From contig CAYQLT010000066.1 in NCBI GenBank assembly GCA_964418425.1, forward strand, positions 1 to 13,541: 13,541 bases of DNA. Direction: 5' to 3'. Origin of the DNA: CAYQLT01 sp964418425 (GTDB lineage: Bacteria > Bacillota > Limnochordia > Limnochordales > Geochordaceae). The position numbers and the translations under genes are program-made. This document shows, in pieces, positions 13,110 through 13,541 of this stretch (within the stretch, counting starts at the first letter, position 1; each line of letters starts with the position of its first letter). The notes below the pieces were generated by a model. It ran no database searches. It was not told the DNA's origin and worked only from the letters and a program-made list of their open reading frames with translations.

Positions 13110-13541
13110 CGAGCGACTTGCCGGATGAAAGCGTCCAGGCTCATCCGCCCCCGGGCCAGGGAGAGGGCAGCTTGGGCGACGGGCCCGTGCTGGTGGATGC
13201 TGTCCGACCACGGGCGGGCTCCGGCCCGGCCGGCGGGATGTCCCAGCAGGGCGGGCGGCTCGGATCGGGTTACAAGCGGCGCGGCGCCGGGCGGGAAGGG
13301 GTAGCTGTCCCACCAGGCTTCGCTTCGCTGGACTTCGACGGTCGCGCCGGACACCCGGGACGCAGGCGACGCAGGGCCAGATGAGAGGGAGCCGGTTGCG
13401 GAGCCGGTGTCAAGCGCTGAAGGGAAGTCCGAGTGCGGGTTCCAGGCCGGGATCACGCCGTCGGCCTGCGCCATGACCAGCGAGGACAGCCGGGCGAGCT
13501 GCACCGCCAGTTCCCATGCCAGGCGCAGGCGCTCGTCGTCG
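13106..13541 (-). CDS. Unidentified protein, N-terminus beyond window edge
   Basis: An open frame runs in from the right edge on the minus strand and stops with TAA at 13108-13106. The visible 144 residues start DDERLRLAWELAVQLARL, probably helical, and contain a Pro/Ser/Gly-rich middle with a RSEAWWDSYPFPPG motif. They end in a helix, ...SLARGRMSLDAFIRQVAR. An internal GTG at 13504 could be taken as a start, but the frame and helical character continue to the edge, so the real start is probably outside. I do not recognise the family. Its stop codon overlaps the stop codon of dinB (sequence TTAG), giving a tightly packed tail-to-tail arrangement. That this is a real gene rests on this exact boundary and the uninterrupted frame. 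Confidence 0.5.
   Translation of the reverse strand, partial: DDERLRLAWELAVQLARLSSLVMAQADGVIPAWNPHSDFPSALDTGSATGSLSSGPASPASRVSGATVEVQRSEAWWDSYPFPPGAAPLVTRSEPPALLGHPAGRAGARPWSDSIHQHGPVAQAALSLARGRMSLDAFIRQVAR

Overview
The window comes from a GC-rich bacterium (most genes look about 70% G+C by eye). It has frequent GTG starts, strong GGAGG-type ribosome binding sites and a TTGACA/TATAAT promoter, and genes are packed into small operons with 4-base overlaps. Gene content (an FtsA-like ATPase with NG/GD repeats, a CsoR-type operator, DinB and CPBP proteins) fits a thermophilic or moderately thermophilic high-GC Bacillota lineage (Limnochordia, Thermaerobacter or Symbiobacterium type). This is an inference; there is no rRNA or other taxonomic marker here.

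Left part, minus strand (1-4660). A FAD-dependent amine/amino-acid oxidoreductase runs off the left edge. Upstream of it, and possibly co-transcribed, is a 797-residue actin-fold ATPase of the FtsA type. Its C-terminal half is a string of beta-grasp-like (ThiS/MoaD-like) repeats. Between this gene and the copper genes lies a decayed remnant of a NarL-type two-component operon on the plus strand: the end of a histidine kinase with an in-frame stop, followed by the first about 35 residues of a response regulator.

Copper module, minus strand (4338-7202). A consensus promoter with a CsoR-type operator just downstream of the predicted transcription start drives copA, a complete Cu(+) P-type ATPase with two heavy-metal domains. 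A small YHS-domain protein with a His/Cys-rich tail overlaps the end of copA by 68 bases. CopA would export copper and the YHS protein may bind or buffer it. The CsoR repressor itself is not in the window.

Middle, plus strand (7479-9814). An AraC-type regulator carries an unusual C-terminal beta-sandwich-like sensor domain. It is followed by a six-Asp-box beta-propeller (BNR) protein whose stop overlaps the start of a very short MoaD/ThiS-like protein ending in Gly-Gly.

Lower-GC segment (about 9930-11640). A protein with three carboxypeptidase-regulatory-like (transthyretin-type) domains is followed three bases later by a PIN-domain protein with no visible antitoxin. Base composition (about 52-57% in samples) differs clearly from the flanks and suggests acquisition by transfer.

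Right end (11737-13541). A CPBP-family membrane protease/immunity-type protein overlaps a DinB-family protein by 4 bases. An unidentified minus-strand gene, cut by the right edge, meets dinB tail to tail with interlocked stop codons. No tRNA, rRNA, CRISPR array, insertion sequence or origin was seen.
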